From assembly GCA_964630305.1 (NCBI GenBank), contig CAZVTR010000005.1, positions 1 to 64,000 of the forward strand: DNA of 64,000 bases, written 5' to 3'. Positions 1 to 7,997 of the stretch are shown one piece after another. Every line of letters begins with the position of its first letter. Position 1 is the stretch's first letter. The stretch is from JAKPPT01 sp964630305. GTDB taxonomy: Bacteria > Spirochaetota > Spirochaetia > Treponematales > UBA12059. The notes below the pieces were generated by a model. It searched no databases, was not told where the DNA came from, and saw nothing but the letters and a program-made list of their open reading frames with translations. The position numbers and the translations under genes are program-made.

Positions 1-19
1 TGTAAGTTCATAATTTGAT

Positions 20-48
20 TTGACAAAGATTACTATTTACAGTACTAT
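20..48 (+). promoter_or_regulatory. sigma-70 type promoter of the RRM gene
   Basis: A consensus TTGACA (20-25) is followed after 17 bases by TACTAT (43-48). Transcription should start near 55, about 210 bases before the RRM start codon at 265. This is one of the best promoters in the window by eye. Confidence 0.75.
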
Positions 49-54
49 GTAAAT

Positions 55-264
55 GTTACGCTCGTGTTATGAATGTGAATATGTTGTTGCGTTACCAGGT
101 AATAAAGACTCTACGGTTTTTGTTCTGCTTTCGACCCGGTTTATTGCTTCGTCTCACAAAATAGTCGTACATGCCGCGTACAAAGGAACAGCGGTTCCTG
201 TATTTTTTAAAGAGAATATACTATTCTCTTTGCTCGCCCGATAGAACCGGGAAAAGGATTTTTT
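55..264 (+). promoter_or_regulatory. long structured 5' leader of the RRM gene
   Basis: About 210 untranslated bases lie between the promoter and the RRM start. The last third can fold into three consecutive hairpins: GGAAC/GTTCC (185-198), a perfect 10-bp stem AAAGAGAATA/TATTCTCTTT with a 3-base loop (209-231), and CCCG/CGGG (237-251) just before the Shine-Dalgarno AAAAGGA. A 63-codon open frame in this leader has no Shine-Dalgarno and no recognisable product, so I treat it as non-coding. Long leaders of this kind are known for cold-shock and RNA-binding protein genes, so temperature or autoregulatory control is plausible but inferred. Confidence 0.5.
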
Positions 265-546
265 ATGAACAAGAAAATTTATGTTGGCAATCTTAGCTAT
301 GGAACCAACGAAGATTCATTGCGCGATGCATTTGCTCAGTTTGGAAATGTTGAAACAGCAAACATCGTTGTAGACCGTGATTCAGGCCGTTCAAAAGGTT
401 TTGGCTTTGTAGAAATGGAGACTGAAGAAGGCGCTGCAGCTGCAATCAATGCAATGAACGGAAAAGAGCTTGATGGCCGCGTAATTAAAGTTAATGAAGC
501 AAATGATAAACCTGCGCGAAAACGAGAATTTCGTAACCGCTGGTAA
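265..546 (+). CDS. RRM-domain RNA-binding protein
   Basis: This is a single RNA-recognition-motif protein of 93 residues. RNP2 is IYVGNL (residues 5-10) and RNP1 is KGFGFVEM (about 44-51); both sit at normal spacing, and the basic tail ARKREFRNRW follows directly after the domain. Small one-RRM proteins of this type occur in cyanobacteria and several other bacteria, where they bind U-rich or unstructured RNA and are often cold-induced; the target here is unknown. The start has an AAGGA sequence 7-8 bases upstream. It is monocistronic, with its own strong promoter and a strong terminator. Confidence 0.93.
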   Translation: MNKKIYVGNLSYGTNEDSLRDAFAQFGNVETANIVVDRDSGRSKGFGFVEMETEEGAAAAINAMNGKELDGRVIKVNEANDKPARKREFRNRW

Positions 547-562
547 AATACAGCAATAGTTC

Positions 563-600
563 AAAAAAAGGGATATCTCAAGAGAGGTATCCCTTTTTTT
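563..600 (+). terminator. intrinsic terminator after the RRM gene
   Basis: A 10-bp stem (570-579 with 584-593, one G-T pair) and a 4-base loop are flanked by seven A on the left and seven T on the right, so the A and T tracts can extend the stem. It should stop transcription leaving the RRM gene; no convergent gene needs it. Confidence 0.9.
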
Positions 601-697
601 ATTGACATAATGACTGCATGAAAGTAAGCTGTAAAGAGAGTGCTCTACTATCTGCATTTCGAGTTGTGAGAGCTTATTATGCATAGTTAAGGTGTCT

Positions 698-2080
698 ATG
701 GAAACTGGAATAGTTATTATTGCTGTAATTATTGTACTGCTCATTGTTTCTATTTTTTTGCTGGGGCTCATAAAGCCAAAGAAAAAAGAAAAAGTTACAG
801 CGAGAATTCAGCAAAAAAAATTAGATAAGTCTCATATATTAAAAGAGGCAAACCGTCGTCTTGCGCAAAATCCCAATGATATTGAAGCACTCTTTATGCT
901 TGCTGAGTTGTATTTTGATGAACAGGAATGGGAAAAGGCTTTAAAACTCTATGAAAATTTAAACCGTCTGGGAGAAACCAATTCCGATGTGGATATTTTT
1001 GAAGTAAATAAGCGGATTGGATTATGCTGTTATCGATTAGGCCGAAATGATGATGCTTATAAAGCATTTACCATAGCAAAATCCGGAAAACCAGATGATT
1101 TTGAGATTAACTTTAATTTAGGTGTATTGGAGTATATGAAAAAAAACTATGAAAAAGCTCTCCCGCTTTTGAAGCAGGCATATACTGCAAATAATGAACA
1201 TATAATGTCATTGCGGTTTTTAGGGCTTTGTTTATTTAAAGTTAAGCAGTACCGTGAAGCACTTTCAGTTATAAAAAAAGTTCTTGAACAACAGCCTGAT
1301 GATAAGGAATCGTTGTTTGCCATGGGTGAATGTTTCTATGAAAACAATCAGATGGATCAGGCATTGCGCATATTGAGTCATTTGCGGGTAGATCCAGAAT
1401 TTGGTCCGGCAGCAGCATTGTTTTCTGGCACAATATATATGAACCAGCGGCAGTATAAAAAAGCAATTGTTGATTTTGAAATAGGATTAAAGCATAAAAC
1501 AATAGCACCGGAAATCCTCGCAGAGCTAAAATATAGAATGGCAGTTGCCTATTTACAGGAATCGGAAATTTCACGGGCTGTTCAGCTTTTAAATGAGGTG
1601 ATGCAGATAGCTCCTGGTTATAAAGATGTGGAAGCGCTTTATAACCGGTATAAAGAACTTAACTCTAATCACAATTTGCAGGTTTATCTATTATCGCCAG
1701 TCAGTGAATTTGTCAATTTATGTAAAAAAATAATTACATATTTATACTCAGGGGCAAAGATCAAAGTTAATGATATATATGCCCAGCAATCAGAATTTGT
1801 TGATATTTTTATTGAAGTTGAGACGCCTAAATGGGCTGATTATGTTTTAATACGTTTTGTTCGCTCAAGCGGTGTAACAGGTGAATTCCTTGTGCGAGAT
1901 TTAAACACACGCATGAAAGATATAAAGGCTGGAAGAGGATTATGTATCAGCGCTGGCCAGTTTTCAGAAGAAGCTCAAAAATTTGTTGAAGTACGTCTTA
2001 TCGATTTGTATTCCAAAGATAAGTTAATGAAAATTTTAACAAGTATTGATACTAAAATGAGGAACGCTTTAGCTGATTAA
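698..2080 (+). CDS. membrane-anchored TPR protein with C-terminal Mrr-like domain
   Basis: The protein (460 residues from ATG 698) starts with one membrane helix (about residues 3-25) followed by a Lys-rich patch, so the rest probably faces the cytoplasm. Residues about 50-330 are tetratricopeptide repeats such as NPNDIEALFMLAELYFDEQ and KPDDFEINFNLGVLEYMKKN. The last 110 residues look unlike TPR: the segment GLCISAGQFSEEAQKFVE followed by a hydrophobic strand and KLMKIL matches the end of Mrr-type restriction-endonuclease folds. The catalytic QxK position appears as IRFVR, so cleavage is unlikely. I prefer ATG 698 because AAGG lies 5 bases upstream; GTG 692 is an in-frame alternative. Function is unknown; a protein-protein scaffold is the safest reading. 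Confidence 0.8.
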   Translation: METGIVIIAVIIVLLIVSIFLLGLIKPKKKEKVTARIQQKKLDKSHILKEANRRLAQNPNDIEALFMLAELYFDEQEWEKALKLYENLNRLGETNSDVDIFEVNKRIGLCCYRLGRNDDAYKAFTIAKSGKPDDFEINFNLGVLEYMKKNYEKALPLLKQAYTANNEHIMSLRFLGLCLFKVKQYREALSVIKKVLEQQPDDKESLFAMGECFYENNQMDQALRILSHLRVDPEFGPAAALFSGTIYMNQRQYKKAIVDFEIGLKHKTIAPEILAELKYRMAVAYLQESEISRAVQLLNEVMQIAPGYKDVEALYNRYKELNSNHNLQVYLLSPVSEFVNLCKKIITYLYSGAKIKVNDIYAQQSEFVDIFIEVETPKWADYVLIRFVRSSGVTGEFLVRDLNTRMKDIKAGRGLCISAGQFSEEAQKFVEVRLIDLYSKDKLMKILTSIDTKMRNALAD

Positions 2081-2118
2081 TAATTTTTCAAAACCGTAAG
2101 CATAAGTAAGGACTGACT

Positions 2119-3486
2119 ATGTATCACGAACGGAGAAATAGACTTGCCAGTCTCATGAAACAAAAAGGACAAACTGGTTTGATTCTGCTGCTGGGCAATA
2201 CTTTAATGCCTAGAAATTATCCAGATAATACGTATGATTTCCGTCAGGATTCCAGCTTTATTTATTTTTTTGGTGTCTATTTGCCAGATTGTATAGGAGT
2301 TATAGAGATTGATACAGGCAATGCTTACTTGTTTTATGATATGCCTGACGAGAACATAAAAATTTGGATAGGTGAGCCTTCTTATGAGCATGTCGAAAAA
2401 AGCAAACTACAGGGAGTTTATCCGCAAAAAGATATTGCATTATTTTTAAAAAATAAGCCTGTGCATTTTTTACCGCCCTACACGAGTCAGGCTTTTCATA
2501 CACTAGCAAATATTTTGTGTGAAAAAGCAGAACACATAAGCAAACGGGTATCATCTGCACTAATTCATTCTGTGGTAGCATTGCGGCAGTGCAAAGATGA
2601 GTATGAAATTAAAGAAATCGAAACAGCAGTTAATGCTACAGTAACTATGCATAAAGAAGCTATTCGGCTAGCTAGACCTGGTGTGACAGAACGGTATGTG
2701 ATGGCTGGTATTACAGCACAAGCATTAGTCTGCGGTGCTCACTCGTTTCAGCCCATCGTCACGGTGCAAGGAGAAATATTACATAATCATGCGTATAATA
2801 AACAGCTGAAAGATGGACAGCTTCTCTTGGTCGATGCAGGTGCAGAAACGGTTACAGGGTATGCTGGTGATCTTACAACTACTTTTCCTGTAAACGGGAA
2901 GTATACAAAGGAACAGCGGGAAATATACAATATAGTCCACAAGGCAGGACAGGAAGCTGCATTAATGCTGCAGCCAGGAATCCAGTTTAAAAAAGTTCAC
3001 CTTAAAGCTTGCTCTGTGATTGCAGAGGGTTTGCGTGAGATGGGGCTGCTCAAGGGCAGAGTAGAAGACATTGTAGCAGAGGGTGCGCATGCTCTCTTTT
3101 TCCCTCATGGTTTAGGTCACATGATGGGACTCGATGTCCATGATATGGAAGGTCTGGGTGAGGATTATGTTGGCTATGATAAAGAGCCGAGAAGCATGCA
3201 GTTTGGTTTGAGGAGTCTTCGTCTTGCTAAAGCCTTGCAGAAGGATATGGTGCTCACAGTAGAACCTGGAATTTATTTTATTCCAATGTTAATTGCTTCA
3301 TGGAAAAAAGAAAATAAATGCAATCAGTTTATAAATTATGATAAGGTTGAGAAATGGCTGTCTTTTGGAGGCATACGGAATGAAGAAGATTGGCTCATTA
3401 CAGATGAGGGGGCTCGACGATTAGGGCTTCCGTTTGACAAATCCTGTGATGCGATTGAACAGCTGTATGCAGAACTCCACGCATGA
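2119..3486 (+). CDS. pepP: aminopeptidase P family protein (Xaa-Pro aminopeptidase, M24B)
   Basis: A cytoplasmic metallopeptidase of 455 residues that should remove an N-terminal residue preceding proline. An AMP_N domain (residues about 1-130, typical sequence SFIYFFGVYLPD) precedes the pita-bread catalytic domain (about 160-450). The five metal ligands are visible: Asp239 and Asp251 in VDAGAETVTGYAGDLTTTFP, His in HGLGHMMGLDVHDM, Glu in VEPGIYF and Glu in GGIRNEED. Length fits PepP. Shine-Dalgarno AAGGA lies 9 bases before the ATG. It follows the TPR gene by 38 bases and may be cotranscribed. The window holds a second, shorter M24 enzyme at 54755. Confidence 0.9.
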   Translation: MYHERRNRLASLMKQKGQTGLILLLGNTLMPRNYPDNTYDFRQDSSFIYFFGVYLPDCIGVIEIDTGNAYLFYDMPDENIKIWIGEPSYEHVEKSKLQGVYPQKDIALFLKNKPVHFLPPYTSQAFHTLANILCEKAEHISKRVSSALIHSVVALRQCKDEYEIKEIETAVNATVTMHKEAIRLARPGVTERYVMAGITAQALVCGAHSFQPIVTVQGEILHNHAYNKQLKDGQLLLVDAGAETVTGYAGDLTTTFPVNGKYTKEQREIYNIVHKAGQEAALMLQPGIQFKKVHLKACSVIAEGLREMGLLKGRVEDIVAEGAHALFFPHGLGHMMGLDVHDMEGLGEDYVGYDKEPRSMQFGLRSLRLAKALQKDMVLTVEPGIYFIPMLIASWKKENKCNQFINYDKVEKWLSFGGIRNEEDWLITDEGARRLGLPFDKSCDAIEQLYAELHA

Positions 3487-3540
3487 ACATGCTTGGTTAA
3501 ACAAGTATTAGACAGCAGAATTTGTTTATGTAAATTTCAC

Positions 3541-3572
3541 CCGCTGCCCCGCTCTGTTGGTCGGAGCAGTGG
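3541..3572. terminator. hairpin between convergent pepP and eno
   Basis: An 11-base arm (3541-3551) pairs with 3562-3572 with one mismatch and one G-T pair around a 10-base loop, GC-rich. No clear T tract follows on either side, so it is only a likely terminator for the two converging genes. Confidence 0.4.
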
Positions 3573-3585
3573 GAACTGAAAGCTT

Positions 3586-4890
3586 TTACCAATATTTTTT
3601 CAGATTGCTGAATGTTTTATAACCTGGATAGACAGCTATGTCTTCTAGCTCATCTTCGATGCGCATAATCTGATTGTATTTGCAGATTCGGTCTGTGCGT
3701 GACATAGAGCCTGTTTTAATTTGTCCAGTTTCCAGCGCTACTGCAAGATCTGCCAGGAAAGTATCTTCTGTTTCACCAGAGCGGTGCGATACAACAGCGG
3801 TATAGCCAGCTCGCTTTGCCATAGCAATTGCTTCGATTGTTTCGGTAACGGTTCCAATCTGATTGAGCTTAATGAGGATTGAGTTACATGCACCAAGCTT
3901 AATGCCTTTTTCTAGGCGTTTAACATTGGTAACAAAAAGATCATCACCGATGATTTGTATCTTCTGTCCCATTTTCTGTGTAAACTTAACGTAAGTATCC
4001 CAGTCATCCTGGTCAAAGGGATCTTCAATAGAAACAATTGGATAGGTATCGACCCATCGTGACAAAAGCTCAATGAGTTCATCGCCTGAAAATAGTTTAT
4101 CGGGGCTCGATTTCCAGAACTTATATCCTTTTTTCCCGCCCTCTTCAAAGAGTTCAGAGCTCGCGCAGTCAATAGCGATAGCAACCTGGTCTCCTGGTTT
4201 ATAACCAGCTTTTTCTATTGCTTTGACAATGTACTGGAGAGCAGTTTCATTATCGATATTGGGGGCAAAGCCGCCTTCGTCGCCGACAGCAGTGTTATGG
4301 CCGTCTGCTTTGAGGAGCCCTTTGAGCGTATGGAAAACTTCTGCGGTAATGCGGACTGCTTCTCGGAAGGATTCTGCGCCAAGCGGCATAATGAGGAACT
4401 CCTGAAAGTCAATTTTGTTATCCGCGTGCTTGCCGCCATTGATAATATTTGCCATGGGAACTGGCATCGTGATGGTATGGGTGCCGCCTAAGTATCGATA
4501 GAGGGGAAGCCCTGAGAATTCTGCGGCTGCGCGTGCGCATGCCATGGATACGCCGAGAATTGCATTAGCGCCGAGCTTGGATTTGTTTTCGGTGCCATCG
4601 AGATCAATCAGCGTTCTGTCAATTTCTACTTGGTCAGTTACATCGAGGCCGCAAATCTCATTTGCAATGGTGCTGTTAACGTTTTCGACGGCTTTAAGTA
4701 CTCCTTTCCCCATATACCGCTTTTTATCATTATCTCTAAGTTCAACGGCTTCGTATTCGCCTGTTGATGCTCCGCTTGGCACGGCTGCTCTGCCTACAAT
4801 GCCGTTTTCAAGCACAACATCTACTTCAATGGTTGGATTGCCGCGAGAATCGAGTATTTCCCGAGCCTCTACATATTCAATCATGGACAT
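3586..4890 (-). CDS. eno: enolase
   Basis: Converts 2-phosphoglycerate to phosphoenolpyruvate in glycolysis. The 434-residue protein is full length. It begins with the conserved EAREILDSRGNPTIEVDV, carries the SGASTGEYEA loop that closes over the substrate, and has the family signature ILIKLNQIGTVTET containing the catalytic lysine; SHRSGETEDTF and EDP/GDDLFVTN supply the remaining catalytic and magnesium-binding residues. The start has GAGGAGG 6-7 bases upstream. It follows purN by 114 bases but has its own promoter, so it is probably not just the tail of the purine operon. Confidence 0.98.
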   Translation of the reverse strand: MSMIEYVEAREILDSRGNPTIEVDVVLENGIVGRAAVPSGASTGEYEAVELRDNDKKRYMGKGVLKAVENVNSTIANEICGLDVTDQVEIDRTLIDLDGTENKSKLGANAILGVSMACARAAAEFSGLPLYRYLGGTHTITMPVPMANIINGGKHADNKIDFQEFLIMPLGAESFREAVRITAEVFHTLKGLLKADGHNTAVGDEGGFAPNIDNETALQYIVKAIEKAGYKPGDQVAIAIDCASSELFEEGGKKGYKFWKSSPDKLFSGDELIELLSRWVDTYPIVSIEDPFDQDDWDTYVKFTQKMGQKIQIIGDDLFVTNVKRLEKGIKLGACNSILIKLNQIGTVTETIEAIAMAKRAGYTAVVSHRSGETEDTFLADLAVALETGQIKTGSMSRTDRICKYNQIMRIEDELEDIAVYPGYKTFSNLKKYW

Positions 4891-4933
4891 AATAAGCCTC
4901 CTCTTCCCTTAAACTTGTAAGGTATATGTTTAC

Positions 4934-4962
4934 AACGTAAGGATTTTATTGCGTATAGTCAA
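4934..4962 (-). promoter_or_regulatory. promoter of eno
   Basis: On the minus strand TTGACT (4962-4957) is followed after exactly 17 bases by TACGTT (4939-4934), about 43 bases before the enolase ATG. The spacing is ideal and the -10 box matches four of six consensus bases. Confidence 0.6.
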
Positions 4963-5004
4963 GCGAGATAATTATTTTAATACAGATTTAAGTGAGCGTA
5001 AGTA

Positions 5005-5562
5005 TTATAGCGAATCTAAGAGCGAGTGGAGTACAGCGGGGTATGTTTCATGTTCAAGCTGATGAATACGCTCTGTCATTAGTTCCATGGTTGGCGCTCG
5101 AGGAATGGCTTTTTGAGTGATTATGGAGCCGGTATCAACACCTTCATCGACATAGTGTATGGTAATTCCGAGCTGAGACTCACCCGCTTCATATGCACGC
5201 TCGATGCTGTTAATGCCGGGGTAGTGAGGGAGCAGCGACGGATGGATATTGATAATTTTACCCCTAAATTGACTGATAAATGCGGGGGATAAAATGCGCA
5301 TGAAGCCAGCAAGGGCAATAATATCGGCATGGTAAACACTGATAATGCTGGCAATTATTGTTTCGGCTGTTGCACGGTCTTTTTTGAAGTATGGTACTAC
5401 ATAGTAGGGAATTGAACACAGTTTGGCTCGTTCAATAGCATACGCTGATAGCTGGTCGGTAATAAGTGCAGAAACTGAATGCGTCCTCGTAACGTTAAAA
5501 TAGTCAGCAATGGCTTGAAAGTTGCTGCCATTGCCGCTCGCAAGTATGACTAGATTACCCAT
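5005..5562 (-). CDS. purN: phosphoribosylglycinamide formyltransferase (GART)
   Basis: Third step of de novo IMP synthesis: formylates GAR with 10-formyl-tetrahydrofolate. Starting at the internal Met gives 185 residues beginning MGNLVILASGNGSNFQAI, which is the normal start of the family; the 16 residues further upstream in the open frame are unlike PurN and lie inside purM. This start overlaps the purM stop as ATGGGTAA, suggesting coupled translation. Catalytic residues are visible: Asn and His in IINIHPSLLP and Asp in HYVDEGVDTGSI. It is the last gene of a purF-purM-purN group. Confidence 0.93.
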   Translation of the reverse strand: MGNLVILASGNGSNFQAIADYFNVTRTHSVSALITDQLSAYAIERAKLCSIPYYVVPYFKKDRATAETIIASIISVYHADIIALAGFMRILSPAFISQFRGKIINIHPSLLPHYPGINSIERAYEAGESQLGITIHYVDEGVDTGSIITQKAIPRAPTMELMTERIHQLEHETYPAVLHSLLDSL

Positions 5563-6523
5563 GAATGAGTGTGCCGATTTTGAGGACTTCGATGCTGTGT
5601 TTTGCTGCAAAAGCTATGACGTCATCGGCTTGATCAGCATGAACCACAAATGCAATACCAATGCCTAAATTAAAGACGCGGCGCATTTCCGCTTCGGGGA
5701 CTTCTCCGTATTTTTGTATTTTTTCAAAAATTGATGGCCGGGGCCAGTCCCATGTAAAATTTCCGGTAAGGTGTTTAGGGATGACACGCTCAAAGTTTGC
5801 TTCGAGACCAGACCCGGTTATGTGAGCTGCAGCAAGCACCGCATGTGTTTCAAACAGTGTGAGGAGTTCTCTAACATAGATTCTGGTTGGAATGATGAGG
5901 TCTTCCCAGCCCGCAGTATCAGTTTCGGGAACGCATTTTCTCGCCAATGAATAGCCATTGGAGTGCACTCCGCTCGATGGTAGTCCGAGTATAACATCAC
6001 CTTCCTTCATTGCATCAAGCTTTGGCAGCATTGCAGCTTTATCGACAATGCCGACACAGAAGCCGGCAAGGTCAACCTCGTCTGGAGCATAGATATCGGG
6101 CATTTCCGCTGTCTCTCCGCCAGTAAGGAGACAGTCAGCGATTTCACAGCCTCGGATAACACCAGTTATTATGGTTTGCAGTTTTTTCTCATTCTCAGCA
6201 ACAGAGCCAGTTGCAATATAATCTAAAAAGGTTAATGGTTTACAGCCGCATACGATGAGGTCATTTACATTCATAGCCACAAGGTCGATGCCAATGGTAT
6301 CCCATTTGTTGAGCTTTTTTGCTACGAGCAGTTTTGTGCCGACGCCATCGGTAGTAGAGAGGAGGAGCGGCTCTTTAAACTGTGCGAGATTTTGTATAGG
6401 AATGCCGCCAGCAAAACCTCCAATTCCGCCTCCGACTGCAAGAGACTTAAAGTTTTTTATAAAATCAGCAAAAGCATCTCCTTTTTCGATATCTACTCCA
6501 GAATCTCGATAGGTTTTTGCCAT
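5555..6523 (-). CDS. purM: phosphoribosylformylglycinamidine cyclo-ligase (AIR synthetase)
   Basis: Closes the imidazole ring to form AIR in purine synthesis. The 322 residues begin MAKTYRDSGVDIEKGDAFA as expected, followed by the glycine-rich GGIGGFAG and the ATP/substrate motif LLSTDGVGTKL, then LTGGETAEMP, all typical of the PurM/ThiL/SelD ATP-binding fold. Shine-Dalgarno AAAGGAG precedes the ATG. It overlaps purN by 8 bases and follows purF by 21 bases, so the three genes form an operon. Confidence 0.96.
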   Translation of the reverse strand: MAKTYRDSGVDIEKGDAFADFIKNFKSLAVGGGIGGFAGGIPIQNLAQFKEPLLLSTTDGVGTKLLVAKKLNKWDTIGIDLVAMNVNDLIVCGCKPLTFLDYIATGSVAENEKKLQTIITGVIRGCEIADCLLTGGETAEMPDIYAPDEVDLAGFCVGIVDKAAMLPKLDAMKEGDVILGLPSSGVHSNGYSLARKCVPETDTAGWEDLIIPTRIYVRELLTLFETHAVLAAAHITGSGLEANFERVIPKHLTGNFTWDWPRPSIFEKIQKYGEVPEAEMRRVFNLGIGIAFVVHADQADDVIAFAAKHSIEVLKIGTLIHG

Positions 6524-6544
6524 GTGGTTACTCCTTTAATCAAT

Positions 6545-7969
6545 TTATTGCTGGGGAAGCTTGGTTGGATATGTGCCTGAAAAACATGCTGTGCAGTAAT
6601 TGCATGCTTCGTGACCTGCACATGAGAGCAAGTCTTCAAGGCTCATAAACCGAACTGAATCAGCGCCAATAGAGCGAGCTATTGCCTCAGGAGATAATCG
6701 GTTGGAAATAAGTTCCTCGCGCGTTGGTATATCAATGCCGTAATAGCAAGGCCACTTAAGTTCAGGACTTGAAAGCCTGAGATGCACTTCCTTGGCTCCG
6801 GCTTCCCGCATCAGTGCAACAATAATACCACTCGTGGTGCCACGAACGAGAGAATCGTCTATAAGCACTACTGTTTTATTTTTAATTATAGAACTGATTG
6901 GGTGCAGTTTCATACGAACGGCAAACTCGCGCTCGTTCTTTGTCGGCAGAATAAACGATCGGCCGGTATAGTGATTGCGGGTCAGCGCTAGTTCAAAAGC
7001 ACACTGTTTAGCTTGCGCGTACCCTATTGCTGCGATGGTCCCGGAATCAGGGACAGGTATCACGATATCAGGATTGAGGTCGTCTGTTTGTGCAAGCTTT
7101 TCTCCGAGGGATTTTCTAAAAGCATATATTGATTTTCCGAACAGCTCAGAGTCTGGCCGCGCAAAATAGATGAGTTCAAAAATACAGTGAGACAGCTGCA
7201 TCGGTGCTGATGTATTAAGCATATGCGACTGCAGACCATCCTGATTTATAATAATGATTTCACCGGGTTTAACTTCATGTATGTTTTCTGCTGCTATGCT
7301 GTAGAGCGCACAGGGTTCACTTGCTGTGTACCAAGCTGAGTCCTTTTGAGCGTAGTAGAGCGGCCGGAAACCGCAAGGATCCCGCACTAATATAAGCTCA
7401 TTGTCCCAGAGCATGCATAGGCTGTAAGCACCTTCAATTCCATGCAAAGCCTCCTGAAGAATATCAATTTTGCTTTGCTTCATACTGTGGCTTATTCGGT
7501 GCAAAATGATTTCGGAATCAGTAGTTGTCTGAAAAATATTTCCGTTATTAAAAAGCTCTGCTCGGAGTTCATTAGCGTTGGAAAGATTTCCGTTATGTGC
7601 CAGCGCAATGTGGCCTTTGTTGCAGTAAATGGCAATAGGCTGAGCGTTGATGATGCCGCTCCCGCCGTGTGTAGCATAGCGGACATGCCCTATAGCACTG
7701 GTTGAAACTTCCTGAGTGGTAAGCCAGGCTTCCATTCGCTGAGAGACCATGCCGAGTGTCTTATCGGTTTTTATGCGGGTATCATGCTGCCAGGCAATTC
7801 CGCAGGCTTCCTGTCCGCGGTGCTGGAGCGCAAAGAGCATGTAAAAGGTATATTTGTGTACATTGATAGGAACAGGTGACCAAACGCCGCAAATGCCGCA
7901 AAAATGGCCAGGTTTTTCGAGTATGTCCAGAGTGGAAGTTGCTTCAGTCTGCACATAAATATCTAGCAT
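6545..7969 (-). CDS. purF: amidophosphoribosyltransferase
   Basis: Committed step of purine synthesis, making phosphoribosylamine from PRPP and glutamine. The nucleophile is Cys24 in HFCGICGVW, so the first 23 residues should be a propeptide removed on maturation, as in the Bacillus-type enzyme. A glutamine amidotransferase domain (about 24-250) precedes a phosphoribosyltransferase domain with the PRPP loop VVLIDDSLVRGTTSG. Cysteines in the middle and in the C-terminal CNYCTACFSGTYP fit the oxygen-sensitive [4Fe-4S] form. No convincing Shine-Dalgarno precedes the ATG; it lies 28 bases after the DUF5312 gene. Confidence 0.96.
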   Translation of the reverse strand: MLDIYVQTEATSTLDILEKPGHFCGICGVWSPVPINVHKYTFYMLFALQHRGQEACGIAWQHDTRIKTDKTLGMVSQRMEAWLTTQEVSTSAIGHVRYATHGGSGIINAQPIAIYCNKGHIALAHNGNLSNANELRAELFNNGNIFQTTTDSEIILHRISHSMKQSKIDILQEALHGIEGAYSLCMLWDNELILVRDPCGFRPLYYAQKDSAWYTASEPCALYSIAAENIHEVKPGEIIIINQDGLQSHMLNTSAPMQLSHCIFELIYFARPDSELFGKSIYAFRKSLGEKLAQTDDLNPDIVIPVPDSGTIAAIGYAQAKQCAFELALTRNHYTGRSFILPTKNEREFAVRMKLHPISSIIKNKTVVLIDDSLVRGTTSGIIVALMREAGAKEVHLRLSSPELKWPCYYGIDIPTREELISNRLSPEAIARSIGADSVRFMSLEDLLSCAGHEACNYCTACFSGTYPTKLPQQ

Positions 7970-7997
7970 ATACCGGCCATGCTGGTCAACTCATTCA

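Noticed and set aside
53..244. 63-codon open frame before the RRM gene
   Set aside because: No Shine-Dalgarno, no recognisable product, Cys/Val-rich random-looking sequence, and it covers the hairpin region of the leader.
4223..4912. Antisense open frames across enolase
   Set aside because: They mirror the codon pattern of the strongly conserved eno gene; no ribosome sites or family matches.
5555..5562. 8-base gene overlaps (purM/purN, parA/parB, 32179/32186) as something unusual
   Set aside because: Three overlaps of the form start-GGTAA or start-ATTAA are striking together, but overlaps of this length are common in bacterial operons.
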